A stretch of 64,000 nucleotides of DNA, taken from a virus. The DNA is taken from IMG/VR virus record IMGVR_UViG_3300025617_000013, positions 1 to 64,000 of that record; one strand, given 5' to 3'. Below the pieces are notes generated by a model. It did no database searches and was not told the DNA's origin. It saw only the letters and a list, made by a program, of their open reading frames with translations. Every line of letters starts with the position of its first letter. Position 1 is the stretch's first letter. Positions 6,475 through 16,321 of this stretch are shown piece by piece. The translations under genes were made by a program, and so were the position numbers.

Positions 6475-7295
6475 TGCCGTGTAGTATACCTCCATCGAAT
6501 CTTGCGGCGTTTATAGCCAAATATTTAGCAAAGCTAGAAGCTTACGTTATAGCTAAAGTTTACGAAGAAGTAAATAAAATAATAGAACAGCTCCTAGGAC
6601 AAGTATGTCCACCTGTAGAAGAACTTAAAAGGTTAGTAGCAGTTAGAGATAACCTACTTAATATGATAAACGGGCTAGAAAAAAAAATAGAACCCGTAAA
6701 AAAATTTGCTAATGCTCTTAACCCGCCCATACAGGCAGCAAAAGCTACCGTACTGGTATTAGAACAGATGCCCCTACCTACCACCATAGGTACCCCACCA
6801 GGCCCAGCAGGTGGTGTTATATTTTCCATCACAACTGGTGCACAGAATAGATTTGCTCAATTGCTTAACTTAGCATGTCAGATAGTAGACCTGTTAGAAA
6901 AAGATGTTAAGGCAATAAAAGATTTAACTGAGATTAGTTTTGACGGTCTTGAACCAGTAAAACAAAAGCTGCAGAGTATAGATCTACAACTTTTTGAATG
7001 TATAGATAAATTACCGCAAATCCAAAAAGACGAGATACTAAGCTTAATAAAAAACTTACCGTCTAACGCAGGGATTGGATTAGGTGATACCGACGGTAAA
7101 GGCAAATATTTTTATAAAAACTATACCATAACAATTCAGGAAGATAAAAACTCACCTGGTTTTGCAAAAAGAAGGTACGCTCAAGTAGAAAATGAAAACG
7201 GAGTTGTATTAATGAGAGGACCTTCATCGTTTAGTTCATCAACTAAAGTGTTGATAGACGAAATAAAATTTAGAATTAATAATCAACTTCCATAA
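6474..7295 (+). CDS. Baseplate-region structural protein, 273 aa
   Basis: The first 200 residues are helical and coiled-coil-like (YEEVNKIIEQLLGQ, LKRLVAVRDNLLNMINGLEK). They include a Pro/Gly-rich hydrophobic loop (MPLPTTIGTPPGPAGG) and a segment AAKATVLVLEQM. The last 70 residues form a probable beta domain (YFYKNYTITIQEDKNSPGF...RRYAQVENENGVVLM). The coding sequence sits between the gp5-like hub and gp25, which suggests a hub or tape-attachment role. I do not recognise a family. Confidence 0.7.
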   Translation: MPCSIPPSNLAAFIAKYLAKLEAYVIAKVYEEVNKIIEQLLGQVCPPVEELKRLVAVRDNLLNMINGLEKKIEPVKKFANALNPPIQAAKATVLVLEQMPLPTTIGTPPGPAGGVIFSITTGAQNRFAQLLNLACQIVDLLEKDVKAIKDLTEISFDGLEPVKQKLQSIDLQLFECIDKLPQIQKDEILSLIKNLPSNAGIGLGDTDGKGKYFYKNYTITIQEDKNSPGFAKRRYAQVENENGVVLMRGPSSFSSSTKVLIDEIKFRINNQLP

Positions 7296-7300
7296 CTTAA

Positions 7301-7309
7301 CTATTTATT
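7301..7309 (+). promoter_or_regulatory. Late promoter motif CTATTTATT
   Basis: Ends only three bases before the ATG at 7313. If it works as a -10 box, the transcript would begin at or inside the start codon. Confidence 0.5.
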
Positions 7310-7312
7310 AAT

Positions 7313-7753
7313 ATGAAACTAGATCAATTACGTAAAATTATACGAGAAGAAGTAAGATCAGCCGTTAAGGAAGAGTTACAGGATATCCTTAACGAAGCGG
7401 TTAAACACGCTAGTACACCAAGTGTTCAAAAAGTAGCCGAACATAAGCAAGTAAACCCTACAGTACCAAAACCCTCTCCTACTAATCCGGTAGCGAGCAT
7501 TAAAACCGGTACTAAAAGCTTAGATGAAATGCTAAGACAAACTCAAGCTAGTATGACTAATGAGGAATACAAAAACGTATTTGCAGGCACATCAGACATG
7601 GTACAGGGAATGCCAAATATGGCATCTACTATGATGAATCAAATGAGTATGAATGCAGGAAGACAGTCTGGATTAGATATTTCTAATTTAGACTTTGTAA
7701 GTAAAGCTAAAGCAGTATTAGACGCTTCTAATAAAAAACAACAATTAGTATAA
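7313..7753 (+). CDS. Late protein with head-targeting-like N-terminus, 146 aa
   Basis: The protein opens with MKLDQLRKIIREEVRSAVKE, an amphipathic helix ending in an I-x-E type site like the capsid-targeting peptides of T4 internal proteins. The middle is Pro/Thr-rich and flexible (NPTVPKPSPTNPVASIKTG), followed by a Met/Gln-rich segment with helices. It sits between the hub protein and gp25, an unusual place for a head protein. It could instead be a baseplate assembly factor using the same docking helix. No enzymatic motif is seen. Confidence 0.65.
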   Translation: MKLDQLRKIIREEVRSAVKEELQDILNEAVKHASTPSVQKVAEHKQVNPTVPKPSPTNPVASIKTGTKSLDEMLRQTQASMTNEEYKNVFAGTSDMVQGMPNMASTMMNQMSMNAGRQSGLDISNLDFVSKAKAVLDASNKKQQLV

Positions 7754-7754
7754 A

Positions 7755-8165
7755 ATGGCATTTGAAGCGAAGAAAATAAACCCACTAGACCTACAACCAA
7801 GAAAAGCTGTAGGAGTATCTATACCTTTTTCGGGTAAAGCTGTGTTTAATTCTACGTATCAAACTAAGGATGCTATAAAAGCTAATTTAATTAATTATAT
7901 TTTAACAGGTAAAGGAGAAAGGTATTTTAACCCTACATTTGGATCCGGTTTAAGAAATTTAATCTTTGAAAATATTAATCGAGATAATCTAACTGAACTC
8001 GAATTCTTAATAAGAGACGCTTTACAGAAATATTTTCCTAAATTAGAGATTTTAAACTTAAACGTACAAGGAGCACCAGACTCTAACTTAGTAAGTTTTA
8101 CTCTTAATTTCAGAGTTGTAGATACTCAAGTAGAGGACGAAATAACAATAAACTTTGAACAATAA
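7755..8165 (+). CDS. 25: Baseplate wedge protein, gp25 family
   Basis: A 136-residue protein of the GPW/gp25 family. The characteristic segment is GKGERYFNPTFGSGLRNLIF, followed by LEFLIRDALQKYFPKLEIL and the closing strands VSFTLNFRVVDTQVEDEITI. In T4, gp25 joins the inner baseplate to gp53 and the sheath and is one of the most conserved contractile-tail proteins. Length is typical. The stop overlaps the gp6 start (TAATG), the usual gene order. Confidence 0.92.
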   Translation: MAFEAKKINPLDLQPRKAVGVSIPFSGKAVFNSTYQTKDAIKANLINYILTGKGERYFNPTFGSGLRNLIFENINRDNLTELEFLIRDALQKYFPKLEILNLNVQGAPDSNLVSFTLNFRVVDTQVEDEITINFEQ

Positions 8166-9967
8166 TGGCTCAAGATATTAAAATACAGTATACAGACAAG
8201 AATTTTTCTAATCTACGTAATCAATTAGTAGAACTAGCAAAAAATTACTTTCCTGATACCTATAACGATTTTTCACCAACATCACCAGGGATGATGTTTA
8301 TGGAAATGTCTGCATACGTTGGGGACATTCTTTCTTTCTACCAAGATAGCCAGCTACAGGAAACTTTTTTACAGTACGCACAAGACCCAGGAAACTTATA
8401 CGCAATGGCGTATATGATGGGATATAAACCTCGAGTTACTACAGCTGCTGCTGTTGATGTAGAAATAACACAAAGAGTAGCCTCAACCGGCGCCTCCTTT
8501 GTTCCTAATTTTAACCAGGCAATAACCGTAAATGAAAACGGAGTACTATCAGCAGGAGAACAGAAGTTTATATTACAAGATAGGGTTGACTTTTCTTTCT
8601 CAAGTTCTTATTCTCCTACCCTTGCCACAATATACAGTATAGATGCTAACGGTAATCCCACAGAGTACGAATTAAAAAAATCAGTAAAAGCACAATCTGG
8701 TGAGATTATTACAAAATCTTTTAATATTGATACTGCGAGTAAGTTCTTAACCTTGACTGTAGACGATTCGGATATTATAGGAGTTTTAGATATTAAAGAC
8801 GGAGACGACAATACATGGTATGAAGTACCGTATTTAGGACAAGATACAGTCTTTACAGAAGCCATAAATACTGGGAATAATTCAGACTCAGTACCCTATC
8901 TACTTACATCTATTAGAACCCCTAATAGGTTCGTTACTAGGTTTAATTCTACAGGACAACTGCAAATTCAATTTGGAGCAGGTATGTCAACTTCCGACGA
9001 CGATGTATTTTTACCAAACCCGACTATAGTAGGATCCGGAACTAACCAAGGGGTAAAAAGAGCAGATCATGCATACGATCCCTCTAACTTTTTATTTAGC
9101 GCAGCTTACGGTAATGCTCCTTCCAACACAACCTTGACGGTAAGGTATATTAAAGGTGGCGGTATTGCATCGAATATAGAAGCAAATACTTTAATTGGAC
9201 AGGAAGCAATTTCTATATCAGCAACAGATAACACGTATGTAAGCACTGTAACATTTAACAATCCTCAACCAGCCGTAGGAGGTAAAGACGGAGATACAGT
9301 AGAAGAAATTAGACAGAACTCTTTAAGATCTTTTAACGAACAGGGTAGAATTGTAACTAAGCAGGATTACGCATTTAGAGCAATGACACTCCCCACCACA
9401 TTAGGTTCTATCGCTAAAACATATGTAACAACAGACGCTGATATTCCAACTGCTGATACAAATGTATATAACCCGCTTGGAGTATGTATATACGTGTTAG
9501 CATACGATAATAATAAAAAAGTAGTAAAAGCAACACCTGAACTAAAAACTAACCTTAAAACATACATCTCAGAATTCAAACCTTTAACAGATGGATGTAC
9601 CATAAAAGACGCATATATAATTAATTTTGGCGTGAAGTTTGATATTGTAACTCTACCTAGTTATAATTCAAGAGAAGTAATATTTAACTGTACCAATGCT
9701 TTAAAAGATCATTTTAATATTGATAAATGGTCTATTAATCAACCTGTAAATTTATCTTCGATTTATACTCTGTTAGATAGGGTAAAAGGAGTACAAACAG
9801 TTCAAAGTGTGAAACTAGAAACTAAAGTTGGCGGTAATTATTCTAGTTTTGATTACGACATAGAAGGGGCAACCAGGAGTAATATAGTATACCCGTCATT
9901 AGACCCAATGATATTTGAATTAAAATACCCGAACATCGATATACAGGGTAGAGTAACAACATTATAA
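8165..9967 (+). CDS. 6: Baseplate wedge protein, gp6 (baseplate J family)
   Basis: A 600-residue protein with the gp6/J signature. The N-terminal segment YNDFSPTSPGMMFMEMSAYV...GDILSFYQD is typical of the family, followed by LYAMAYMMGYKPR. The central part includes YIKGGGIASNIEANTL and a J-like segment ending GRIVTKQDYAFRAMTL. The C-terminal part has a ferredoxin-like region (YILAYDN-like strand ICIYVLAYDNNKK). In T4, gp6 forms the ring that links baseplate wedges. It directly follows gp25. Confidence 0.92.
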   Translation: MAQDIKIQYTDKNFSNLRNQLVELAKNYFPDTYNDFSPTSPGMMFMEMSAYVGDILSFYQDSQLQETFLQYAQDPGNLYAMAYMMGYKPRVTTAAAVDVEITQRVASTGASFVPNFNQAITVNENGVLSAGEQKFILQDRVDFSFSSSYSPTLATIYSIDANGNPTEYELKKSVKAQSGEIITKSFNIDTASKFLTLTVDDSDIIGVLDIKDGDDNTWYEVPYLGQDTVFTEAINTGNNSDSVPYLLTSIRTPNRFVTRFNSTGQLQIQFGAGMSTSDDDVFLPNPTIVGSGTNQGVKRADHAYDPSNFLFSAAYGNAPSNTTLTVRYIKGGGIASNIEANTLIGQEAISISATDNTYVSTVTFNNPQPAVGGKDGDTVEEIRQNSLRSFNEQGRIVTKQDYAFRAMTLPTTLGSIAKTYVTTDADIPTADTNVYNPLGVCIYVLAYDNNKKVVKATPELKTNLKTYISEFKPLTDGCTIKDAYIINFGVKFDIVTLPSYNSREVIFNCTNALKDHFNIDKWSINQPVNLSSIYTLLDRVKGVQTVQSVKLETKVGGNYSSFDYDIEGATRSNIVYPSLDPMIFELKYPNIDIQGRVTTL

Positions 9968-9968
9968 G

Positions 9969-11072
9969 ATGGCAATATATAAATTATTTAGTTCAAAAGA
10001 CAGCTTTGTTTACACCGAAAAGCCTCTAGCTAATGTAGGTAGAGATGAACTACTAGAAGTAGGCGGCTATAAGACTTCTGGAGGAGGTCAAACAATTCGT
10101 ACTTTCATACAATTTGACTCTACAGAACTAGCAAATATTTTAGATAATAAGGCTAATGGACAATCGGTTAAGACAGACTTGCATCTATATCTTAGCTATG
10201 CAAACGAATTGCCAATAGAGTTTAACCTTAACTGTTATCCCTTGGCAGAAGACTGGGATGAAGGCACGGGTAAGTTCGGAGACTCACCAGATAATAAGAC
10301 AGGGTGTAGTTGGAGATACAGACTAGCCGGTACTACAGAAAGATGGAAATCAGGTAGTTTTGATGCTTATACAACAGCATCTTTCTTAGAAAGTAATAAA
10401 GGCGGAGGAACTTGGTATACAGGTTCAGCAAACGGTGACGTAGAAGTTACTCAATCGTTTAATAAAAACTCAGATCTAGACGTTAATTTAAACGTAACTC
10501 CGATAGTCCTTCAACACTATAGCGGTAGCCTTGACAACTACGGTATGGTAGTAAAACTACCGGATAATTTAGAGTTTAACACGTCTGCCTCTATAAGATT
10601 AAAGTATTACGGGAACGATACTAATACAATTTACCCACCTAGTTTAGATATTAAATGGGACGATTATACTCATTCATCTACATTGACTGAAATTACAGAC
10701 CCTGAAGTTGTAATAAGTATAAAAAATAACAAAGGAAGCTATACAGACGAAGGTAAACAGAGATTTAGAATACACTCTAGACCTAAATATCCAACAAGAA
10801 CATTTACAACTTCATCTGCCTATTTAACCAACTATACATTACCTACAGCTTCCTACTGGGGATTGAGAGATGAGAATACCGAAGAAATGGTATTTGATTT
10901 TGATACGACGTATACTAAAATTAGTGCTGATAATACTTCTAATTACTTTGATGTATATATGGAAGGATTACAGCCTGAAAGATATTATAGATTATTAATT
11001 AAGACTGAAATTGACGGATCTACGTCTATCGTAGACACAGACCAGGTTTTTAAGGTAGTAAGAAATGGCTAA
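9969..11072 (+). CDS. Baseplate-associated beta protein, DNRLRE-like
   Basis: A 367-residue protein beginning MAIYKLFSSKDSFVYTEKPL. The first 230 residues carry the pattern of DNRLRE-type beta-sandwich domains: DSFVYTE..LANVGRDELLEVG, then TIRTFIQFDSTELANI and LHLYLSYAN, later WDEGTGKFGDSP. Such domains usually bind carbohydrate or form structural sandwiches. The last 100 residues resemble a fibronectin-like beta domain ending DTDQVFKVVRNG. Lying between gp6 and the large wedge protein, it probably decorates the baseplate or holds fibres. Confidence 0.7.
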   Translation: MAIYKLFSSKDSFVYTEKPLANVGRDELLEVGGYKTSGGGQTIRTFIQFDSTELANILDNKANGQSVKTDLHLYLSYANELPIEFNLNCYPLAEDWDEGTGKFGDSPDNKTGCSWRYRLAGTTERWKSGSFDAYTTASFLESNKGGGTWYTGSANGDVEVTQSFNKNSDLDVNLNVTPIVLQHYSGSLDNYGMVVKLPDNLEFNTSASIRLKYYGNDTNTIYPPSLDIKWDDYTHSSTLTEITDPEVVISIKNNKGSYTDEGKQRFRIHSRPKYPTRTFTTSSAYLTNYTLPTASYWGLRDENTEEMVFDFDTTYTKISADNTSNYFDVYMEGLQPERYYRLLIKTEIDGSTSIVDTDQVFKVVRNG

Positions 11073-12069
11073 GAAAGTAGAAATAAAAAAAACCGTATTT
11101 GATCGAAAAGGATACAGAGGAGTTATCGACAGTAAGTTTAAGTTTTTCAAAGAACTTGAACCTGTTGTTGATCCTGATACTATAGAAGAGCTTTTCAGAT
11201 TATACGATAAACTCTACGCTTTAATTCCAATAGAAGGAGAAGAACAGTCTCATCAATACTTAGTAGAAAGAAGCTCAGAATTATACAAAATAGATACCCA
11301 GCTGGAAAGTATTCAACCTCTATTAGATGAAGTAGCATCTTTAAGAGGGCAGATATTGGAGAGCAACAGACGTATATTAGAGCTAGAAACTCAACTTGCA
11401 GGTGGCGGAGAACTTGATTTTGCCTCTGCTGAACAAATGGAACTATTAAGAACACAGCTTGAAACAGCTAACGCTACTATCGCAACACTCGAGCAAGCTA
11501 ATACACTAGCTAATAGGGCAACCGAACAAGCAACCGCAGCCGCAACCGCAGCCGCAACAAAAGCCGCTGAAGAAGCAAAACAAGCAGCAGCAGCAGCTTC
11601 TGCAGCAGCAGCATCTGAAGCTACAACATCAACAACCCCAACTACTCCACCAGCAGTTCAAGATATTATAAACCAGTTTAATAAGAAAAGAAGCCAATTA
11701 TACTACGCTATGAAAGCTTTAGAAAAACCGGGTTACATATCAATAAACGTATTTCAACGTGGCAGAGGGTCAACTGGCTACTACAGTAGGTACGGACGTC
11801 GATTCTTTCCATGGCTGTACGAAGATACAGGTGATGATCGATATAACGGCCAATATAGGTATAAACTATTAGCAGATAATACCTCAGAAGCAGGCTCTAT
11901 AACTATAGAATTTGTAGTAACAGAATTAGAAAAAGGTGGATATACTGCTGAAGAAATAGTGCAAGCTATAAATTTAAAAAAGAGGTTTAATGGAAACGTT
12001 AGCGTTAGAGTTATAAAGTATAAAGATGAAGATAGAGAAGATAAAGTAGGATACAGATATACTAAATAA
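11065..12069 (+). CDS. Baseplate-region protein with Ala-rich linker, 334 aa
   Basis: Residues 1-100 are mixed helical (SKFKFFKELEPVVDPDTIEE). Residues 105-190 are a long coiled coil with an Ala-rich, low-complexity stretch (ATAAATAAATKAAEEAKQ) ending in a Thr/Pro linker. Residues 200-334 form a compact domain with RGRGSTGYYSRYGRRFFPWL. The gene overlaps its predecessor by 8 bases. The layout, a head and foot joined by a rod, suggests a connector in the baseplate or a fibre attachment protein. I cannot name the family. Confidence 0.7.
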   Translation: MAKKVEIKKTVFDRKGYRGVIDSKFKFFKELEPVVDPDTIEELFRLYDKLYALIPIEGEEQSHQYLVERSSELYKIDTQLESIQPLLDEVASLRGQILESNRRILELETQLAGGGELDFASAEQMELLRTQLETANATIATLEQANTLANRATEQATAAATAAATKAAEEAKQAAAAASAAAASEATTSTTPTTPPAVQDIINQFNKKRSQLYYAMKALEKPGYISINVFQRGRGSTGYYSRYGRRFFPWLYEDTGDDRYNGQYRYKLLADNTSEAGSITIEFVVTELEKGGYTAEEIVQAINLKKRFNGNVSVRVIKYKDEDREDKVGYRYTK

Positions 12070-12071
12070 GT

Positions 12072-15000
12072 ATGGCAAAGATAACATATACATTATTAGA
12101 TAGAGAATTTAACTCTATACCGGAGAACGAGAACTACTCTTCGGCTGATCTTAATTTGATCGATTCTTTCGAAATAAATAAAAACTATAAACCGGAACGA
12201 CATTATATAGAAAGTCATTTCTATTCATTAAATAATAAAAAAATATTTTCGGTTTATGATTACAAGCTTAATACTTCTACAGAAACATCAGCTGAGGGAG
12301 ATATTACAAGCCTTTCATTAGAACCAGAAAAACTCTCAATTGAAAACGGTTTCACAGGTGTTGATCATAAAATAGTATTCCATTTTCTAAACGATCTATA
12401 TACATACACCTCTGATAAACAACGTTTTTATATTAATAGTATATCTCAAGATAGAACAGAAATACTTCTTTATTCTGATAAAATAGATGTTAACAGAATT
12501 ATTAACATAACAGAAGATTTAAAAGAGAAAATTTCTAATGAATCTTATTTTGAAGAATATTGGCTTAATTTAGGAGATAACGATTTATTTATCGTAACTA
12601 ATATAGATGTATTTGAATTAGACGATAAATATACCGTAGCTTTAAAACTATACGAACCTTTACCGGAACGTTTTGAACTAAAATATGAAGCACAGCTAGT
12701 AGAGAAAATAAGCGACTCTTTAGTTGTAGAAGTACAAGTTGATGTAGAAGAGGAACCGGAAGTATTCCCAAAGTTGAGACAAGCAAACTTTGACGTAGAG
12801 TTAGACTTAAATACTCCTACTCCTACTCAATACTTTAATTATGACGAGCTATTTAGTTATTCTAATTTAAATTCAAATAGAGAAATATTTTCTTACATAA
12901 ATGAGAATAGTGTAGATATAAACATTAACTATTCTAATTATGAAAACTTTATCAATTTTTCCTCAGCAAAAGAAAGATTAGAAAATTTTAAATATAAAGT
13001 ACAACTACTTCAAACATATCAAAGCAGTAAAGATCAAATCTCTAACTCTACCAACAATTCAGGGAGTTCCGCTCACTACGACAACCTTATTAAAGGTGTA
13101 GTAGATAACTTTGATCATTACGAAAAGTTTTTATACTTTGAAAGCGGCTCCAACAGTTGGCCGAAAAGCACATCAGTTAAACCCCACGTTAACCTGCACT
13201 CAACTTCAACTGAAGCTATAAGTTGGTATGCAAATCAATTAACAAGCGCCTCTAATTATGATGTATCCAATTATGATTTATTAGCTAATGCATTACCCTC
13301 TTATATAGCAGAAGATACTAACAACAGTAGTGCAGTTCTGTTTACTCACATGATAGGGCAGCATTTTGATAACTTATGGATATATACTAAAGCAGTAACA
13401 GATAAGTACAATAACGATAATAGAGTTGATGTAGGTATATCAAAGGATTTAGTAAGAGATGCTTTAACTAGCTTAGGTACTAAGTTGTATAATTCTGCCG
13501 AAGGCACTAACGACTTATTTAGGTATATAATTTCCGATACTTATGATAGCGGTAGTATAGAAGAGATAGTTAATACTTTTATAGAAGTACCGAATATACC
13601 AACAGACCGCCAACCTATTTCCAGAAAAAACTACGAAGGCGAACTTTATAAAAGGATATACCACAACCTTCCCTTTCTATTAAAAAGTAAAGGTACAGAA
13701 AGAGGCCTACGAGCACTTATAAACTGTTTTGGTATACCTTCTGACTTTTTAACTATTAAGCAATACGGAGGTCAAATAATAGGCTCAGATAAGTTTTTAG
13801 GGTATGAAGGAGAATCTACCAGCTCTATAGGTAAAGTACGATATGAAACTAGAGCTAGCGGTTCAGTAGGTAGAGTCTTAACTCAAGATAAATCTATACA
13901 GAAAACAGAGGAAGATAAAACACAGGATATTCATAGATTAGAGGTAGGCTTTTCCCCTTCCGATAATATCAATGATTATATACTATCTCAACTACCCTCT
14001 TCATTTAATATAGACGACTATATAGGAGATCCAAGAGATTTAAATAAAAACTCCTATACAGACTTATTTAAAGAAGCCCATAGAGTATTGCACGCTAGTG
14101 TAGAGCGAACTCAACTAAATGATTTCGTTAGAATATTAAAGTTTTATGATAACGTATTATTTAAGATGATCAAAGACTTTATACCCGCAAAAGCAACTTT
14201 AGATGCAGGTATAATTATTAAACCGCACATTCTTAATAGATCAAAAGTTAAATCACCTGATTTATCTGGAACTAGACCAGAATACACCGGTAGTATAGAT
14301 ACAGCATTCGTCTCTGGGTCTCAAGGAGGTGTGTACGATACAACAAGTATAACAAATACAACTGCTCATACACTAACTATCCCCACTCTTTTAGGTTCTA
14401 CAACTTTTGCAGTAGATAGAGAAGAACCTATGTTTAACGGCGAACTTAGCGGTAGCCATATAGAAATTACCGATGGCGAACTAAACTCAGGTAATAAATT
14501 TAAAACAGTTAATATTCCTAATCTAAAGTATGACATCATACCTGTTGACCAAAGTGTGGGTGCAGTCTACACATCTTTCAATGCCTCTACAGCAAACGAA
14601 TCAACAGACGAATTAGCATGTGGAATGTCGTATACCTTACAAACATACTACCATGATGGAGAATTACAGTACCCTGAATTAGGAGATCGTGTTTTCCCAA
14701 CTATAAACTCAGCAGTAGGATTAGACGGAAACGGTAGATGGTATAGAGTTCCTCAAGCAGGTATAGTAATAGCTATATCTGGTTCTGCAGACCTCGGTAA
14801 AGTCTATGCAGTTACTCCTTGTAGTAATTTCGACAGTACACCACCTTCTGGATATACAGCTGCCTGGTCTATCCCCTCTTACATAAACGCTGCTACATCA
14901 GCATCTAAAGGATTCTATATTTATGGAGCAACAGAATCTGATGCAACATATCATGCAACAGCTTCCCTAGAATCTGATCCAAGCACTAAAGTGTACGCTA

Positions 15001-16211
15001 CCGGTACTGTAGGTATGAATAGCGGAGCACCGAATTACATTGTGACAAAAACTATAAATACCACAGCACTAGCAGACGGTGAGAATGTATTTTTAGATGT
15101 TACTTTAGCAGATGCTAACGGTAATATGGGAGCATTTGCTCCTAATGTATCTAGCTTACTAACATTAACAGCTAGTTTAAAAGATACTAATATACCTACA
15201 GGTTATACTACTAGGTTCACAACATCTAATTATAACACTAACGAAACCTCTAATACAACAGGTAATTTCTATTTTGTTTTAGAGAATATACCTCCTAACA
15301 CAGTCGGTACATGGTACTTTAACCTAACCTCTACAGGTGGTGGAACTAGTTACAGTAATAGTGGAAACCTATATAATAGCTCTACAAGGATTTTTGGTAT
15401 AGGTAATAATACCCACCAACTTACTGCTGGTACAGTTACACTCACATCTTACATAGTAGATAGCGCAGGTAATCAAGGACCTAACGTAACTGATCAAATA
15501 CAGTTCTCTCCACAAAGTGGTAATTTATACGTGATAGGTAATACAAATACATCACAACTTACATCCGGTTATCAACAGTTCTCTATAGGGGTAAATGTTG
15601 AACCAAACTACTTAAATTGGAGCTTGATAAAATCCAGCTGGATTAGCATATCAGGAGCTAGTGGTACAGGTGATGATAGTTCAATCAATGTCTATATATC
15701 CGCCAATACTAGTTCAAATAATAGGTTCGGTTCTATAACATTAAGAGATTCTAACAATACTTCATTGGATGCCATTTTAATCGTACAGGCAGGAGAGAAT
15801 TGTATCGCTCCTCATACCCTTATAACGATGGGGGACGGTACATCAAAACCAGCTGGAGAATTACAAGTAGGAGATGAAATAAGAACTAAACATGAAAAAA
15901 CATTAGAGAAAACTTATGATAGAATAACCAGGAAAGAAGTTTATACCTCTCCAAGAGTTAAGGTATACATAGGTGATAAAGAAATAGTATGTTCACCTGG
16001 GCATAGATTCTATGTAGATAATGCTTCCGATTGGGTAGCAGTTACAGACTTAAAAGAAGGAGATACCTTATCAGGTAAAACATATATAAAAACAGAGGAG
16101 CATAGTGACGGAGATGTAATTAAACTTTCTGTTGCTAACTCTAAAACATATATTTCAGAAGGTATATTATCACATAATGTGAAAGGCGACGACTATTATT
16201 ATTGGAATTAA
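12072..16211 (+). CDS. Giant baseplate protein with BACON-like and C-terminal Hint domains
   Basis: A 1379-residue protein. About residues 500-600 contain LYKRIYHNLPFLLKSKGTER and ALINCFGIPSDFL, a pattern of wedge or tail-protein-I-like proteins. Residues about 1155-1241 resemble a BACON domain (NWSLIKSSWISISG, NNRFGSITL, ILIVQAGE). Residues 1244-1369 are a complete Hint domain: C1244 (CIAPHTLI), AGELQVGDEI, CSPGHRFYV, WVAVTDLKEGDTL and the terminal H1368-N1369. Ten residues follow, beginning with Val. With no Cys, Ser or Thr after the Asn, this resembles bacterial intein-like domains that cut themselves rather than splice cleanly. It probably processes the baseplate protein after synthesis. 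Confidence 0.8.
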   Translation: MAKITYTLLDREFNSIPENENYSSADLNLIDSFEINKNYKPERHYIESHFYSLNNKKIFSVYDYKLNTSTETSAEGDITSLSLEPEKLSIENGFTGVDHKIVFHFLNDLYTYTSDKQRFYINSISQDRTEILLYSDKIDVNRIINITEDLKEKISNESYFEEYWLNLGDNDLFIVTNIDVFELDDKYTVALKLYEPLPERFELKYEAQLVEKISDSLVVEVQVDVEEEPEVFPKLRQANFDVELDLNTPTPTQYFNYDELFSYSNLNSNREIFSYINENSVDININYSNYENFINFSSAKERLENFKYKVQLLQTYQSSKDQISNSTNNSGSSAHYDNLIKGVVDNFDHYEKFLYFESGSNSWPKSTSVKPHVNLHSTSTEAISWYANQLTSASNYDVSNYDLLANALPSYIAEDTNNSSAVLFTHMIGQHFDNLWIYTKAVTDKYNNDNRVDVGISKDLVRDALTSLGTKLYNSAEGTNDLFRYIISDTYDSGSIEEIVNTFIEVPNIPTDRQPISRKNYEGELYKRIYHNLPFLLKSKGTERGLRALINCFGIPSDFLTIKQYGGQIIGSDKFLGYEGESTSSIGKVRYETRASGSVGRVLTQDKSIQKTEEDKTQDIHRLEVGFSPSDNINDYILSQLPSSFNIDDYIGDPRDLNKNSYTDLFKEAHRVLHASVERTQLNDFVRILKFYDNVLFKMIKDFIPAKATLDAGIIIKPHILNRSKVKSPDLSGTRPEYTGSIDTAFVSGSQGGVYDTTSITNTTAHTLTIPTLLGSTTFAVDREEPMFNGELSGSHIEITDGELNSGNKFKTVNIPNLKYDIIPVDQSVGAVYTSFNASTANESTDELACGMSYTLQTYYHDGELQYPELGDRVFPTINSAVGLDGNGRWYRVPQAGIVIAISGSADLGKVYAVTPCSNFDSTPPSGYTAAWSIPSYINAATSASKGFYIYGATESDATYHATASLESDPSTKVYATGTVGMNSGAPNYIVTKTINTTALADGENVFLDVTLADANGNMGAFAPNVSSLLTLTASLKDTNIPTGYTTRFTTSNYNTNETSNTTGNFYFVLENIPPNTVGTWYFNLTSTGGGTSYSNSGNLYNSSTRIFGIGNNTHQLTAGTVTLTSYIVDSAGNQGPNVTDQIQFSPQSGNLYVIGNTNTSQLTSGYQQFSIGVNVEPNYLNWSLIKSSWISISGASGTGDDSSINVYISANTSSNNRFGSITLRDSNNTSLDAILIVQAGENCIAPHTLITMGDGTSKPAGELQVGDEIRTKHEKTLEKTYDRITRKEVYTSPRVKVYIGDKEIVCSPGHRFYVDNASDWVAVTDLKEGDTLSGKTYIKTEEHSDGDVIKLSVANSKTYISEGILSHNVKGDDYYYWN

Positions 16212-16219
16212 ATATTATT

Positions 16220-16309
16220 ATGTTTTACTATAAAGTTGAAGACCGGTATAATAAGAAAATGTATAGTGGTAATAATCATATCAAACTAGAGAAGTATCTC
16301 TATTTATAA
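16220..16309 (+). CDS. Possible 29-residue peptide
   Basis: An ATG at 16220 opens 29 codons (MFYYKVEDRYNKKMYSGNNH...) ending at TAA 16307-16309, in the gap after the giant baseplate gene. The end overlaps the late promoter motif at 16300-16308. No leader motif or homologue supports it. It may be chance in an AT-rich spacer. Confidence 0.25.
   Translation: MFYYKVEDRYNKKMYSGNNHIKLEKYLYL
16300..16308 (+). promoter_or_regulatory. Late promoter motif CTATTTATA
   Basis: 13 bases before the ATG at 16322, in a 110-base gap after the giant baseplate gene. Confidence 0.65.
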
Positions 16310-16321
16310 TAAAAGTATAAT

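Noticed and set aside
11520-11640. Possible DNA repeat array in an Ala-coding stretch
   Set aside because: A low-complexity coding segment (GCA/GCC codons), not a repeat with spacers.
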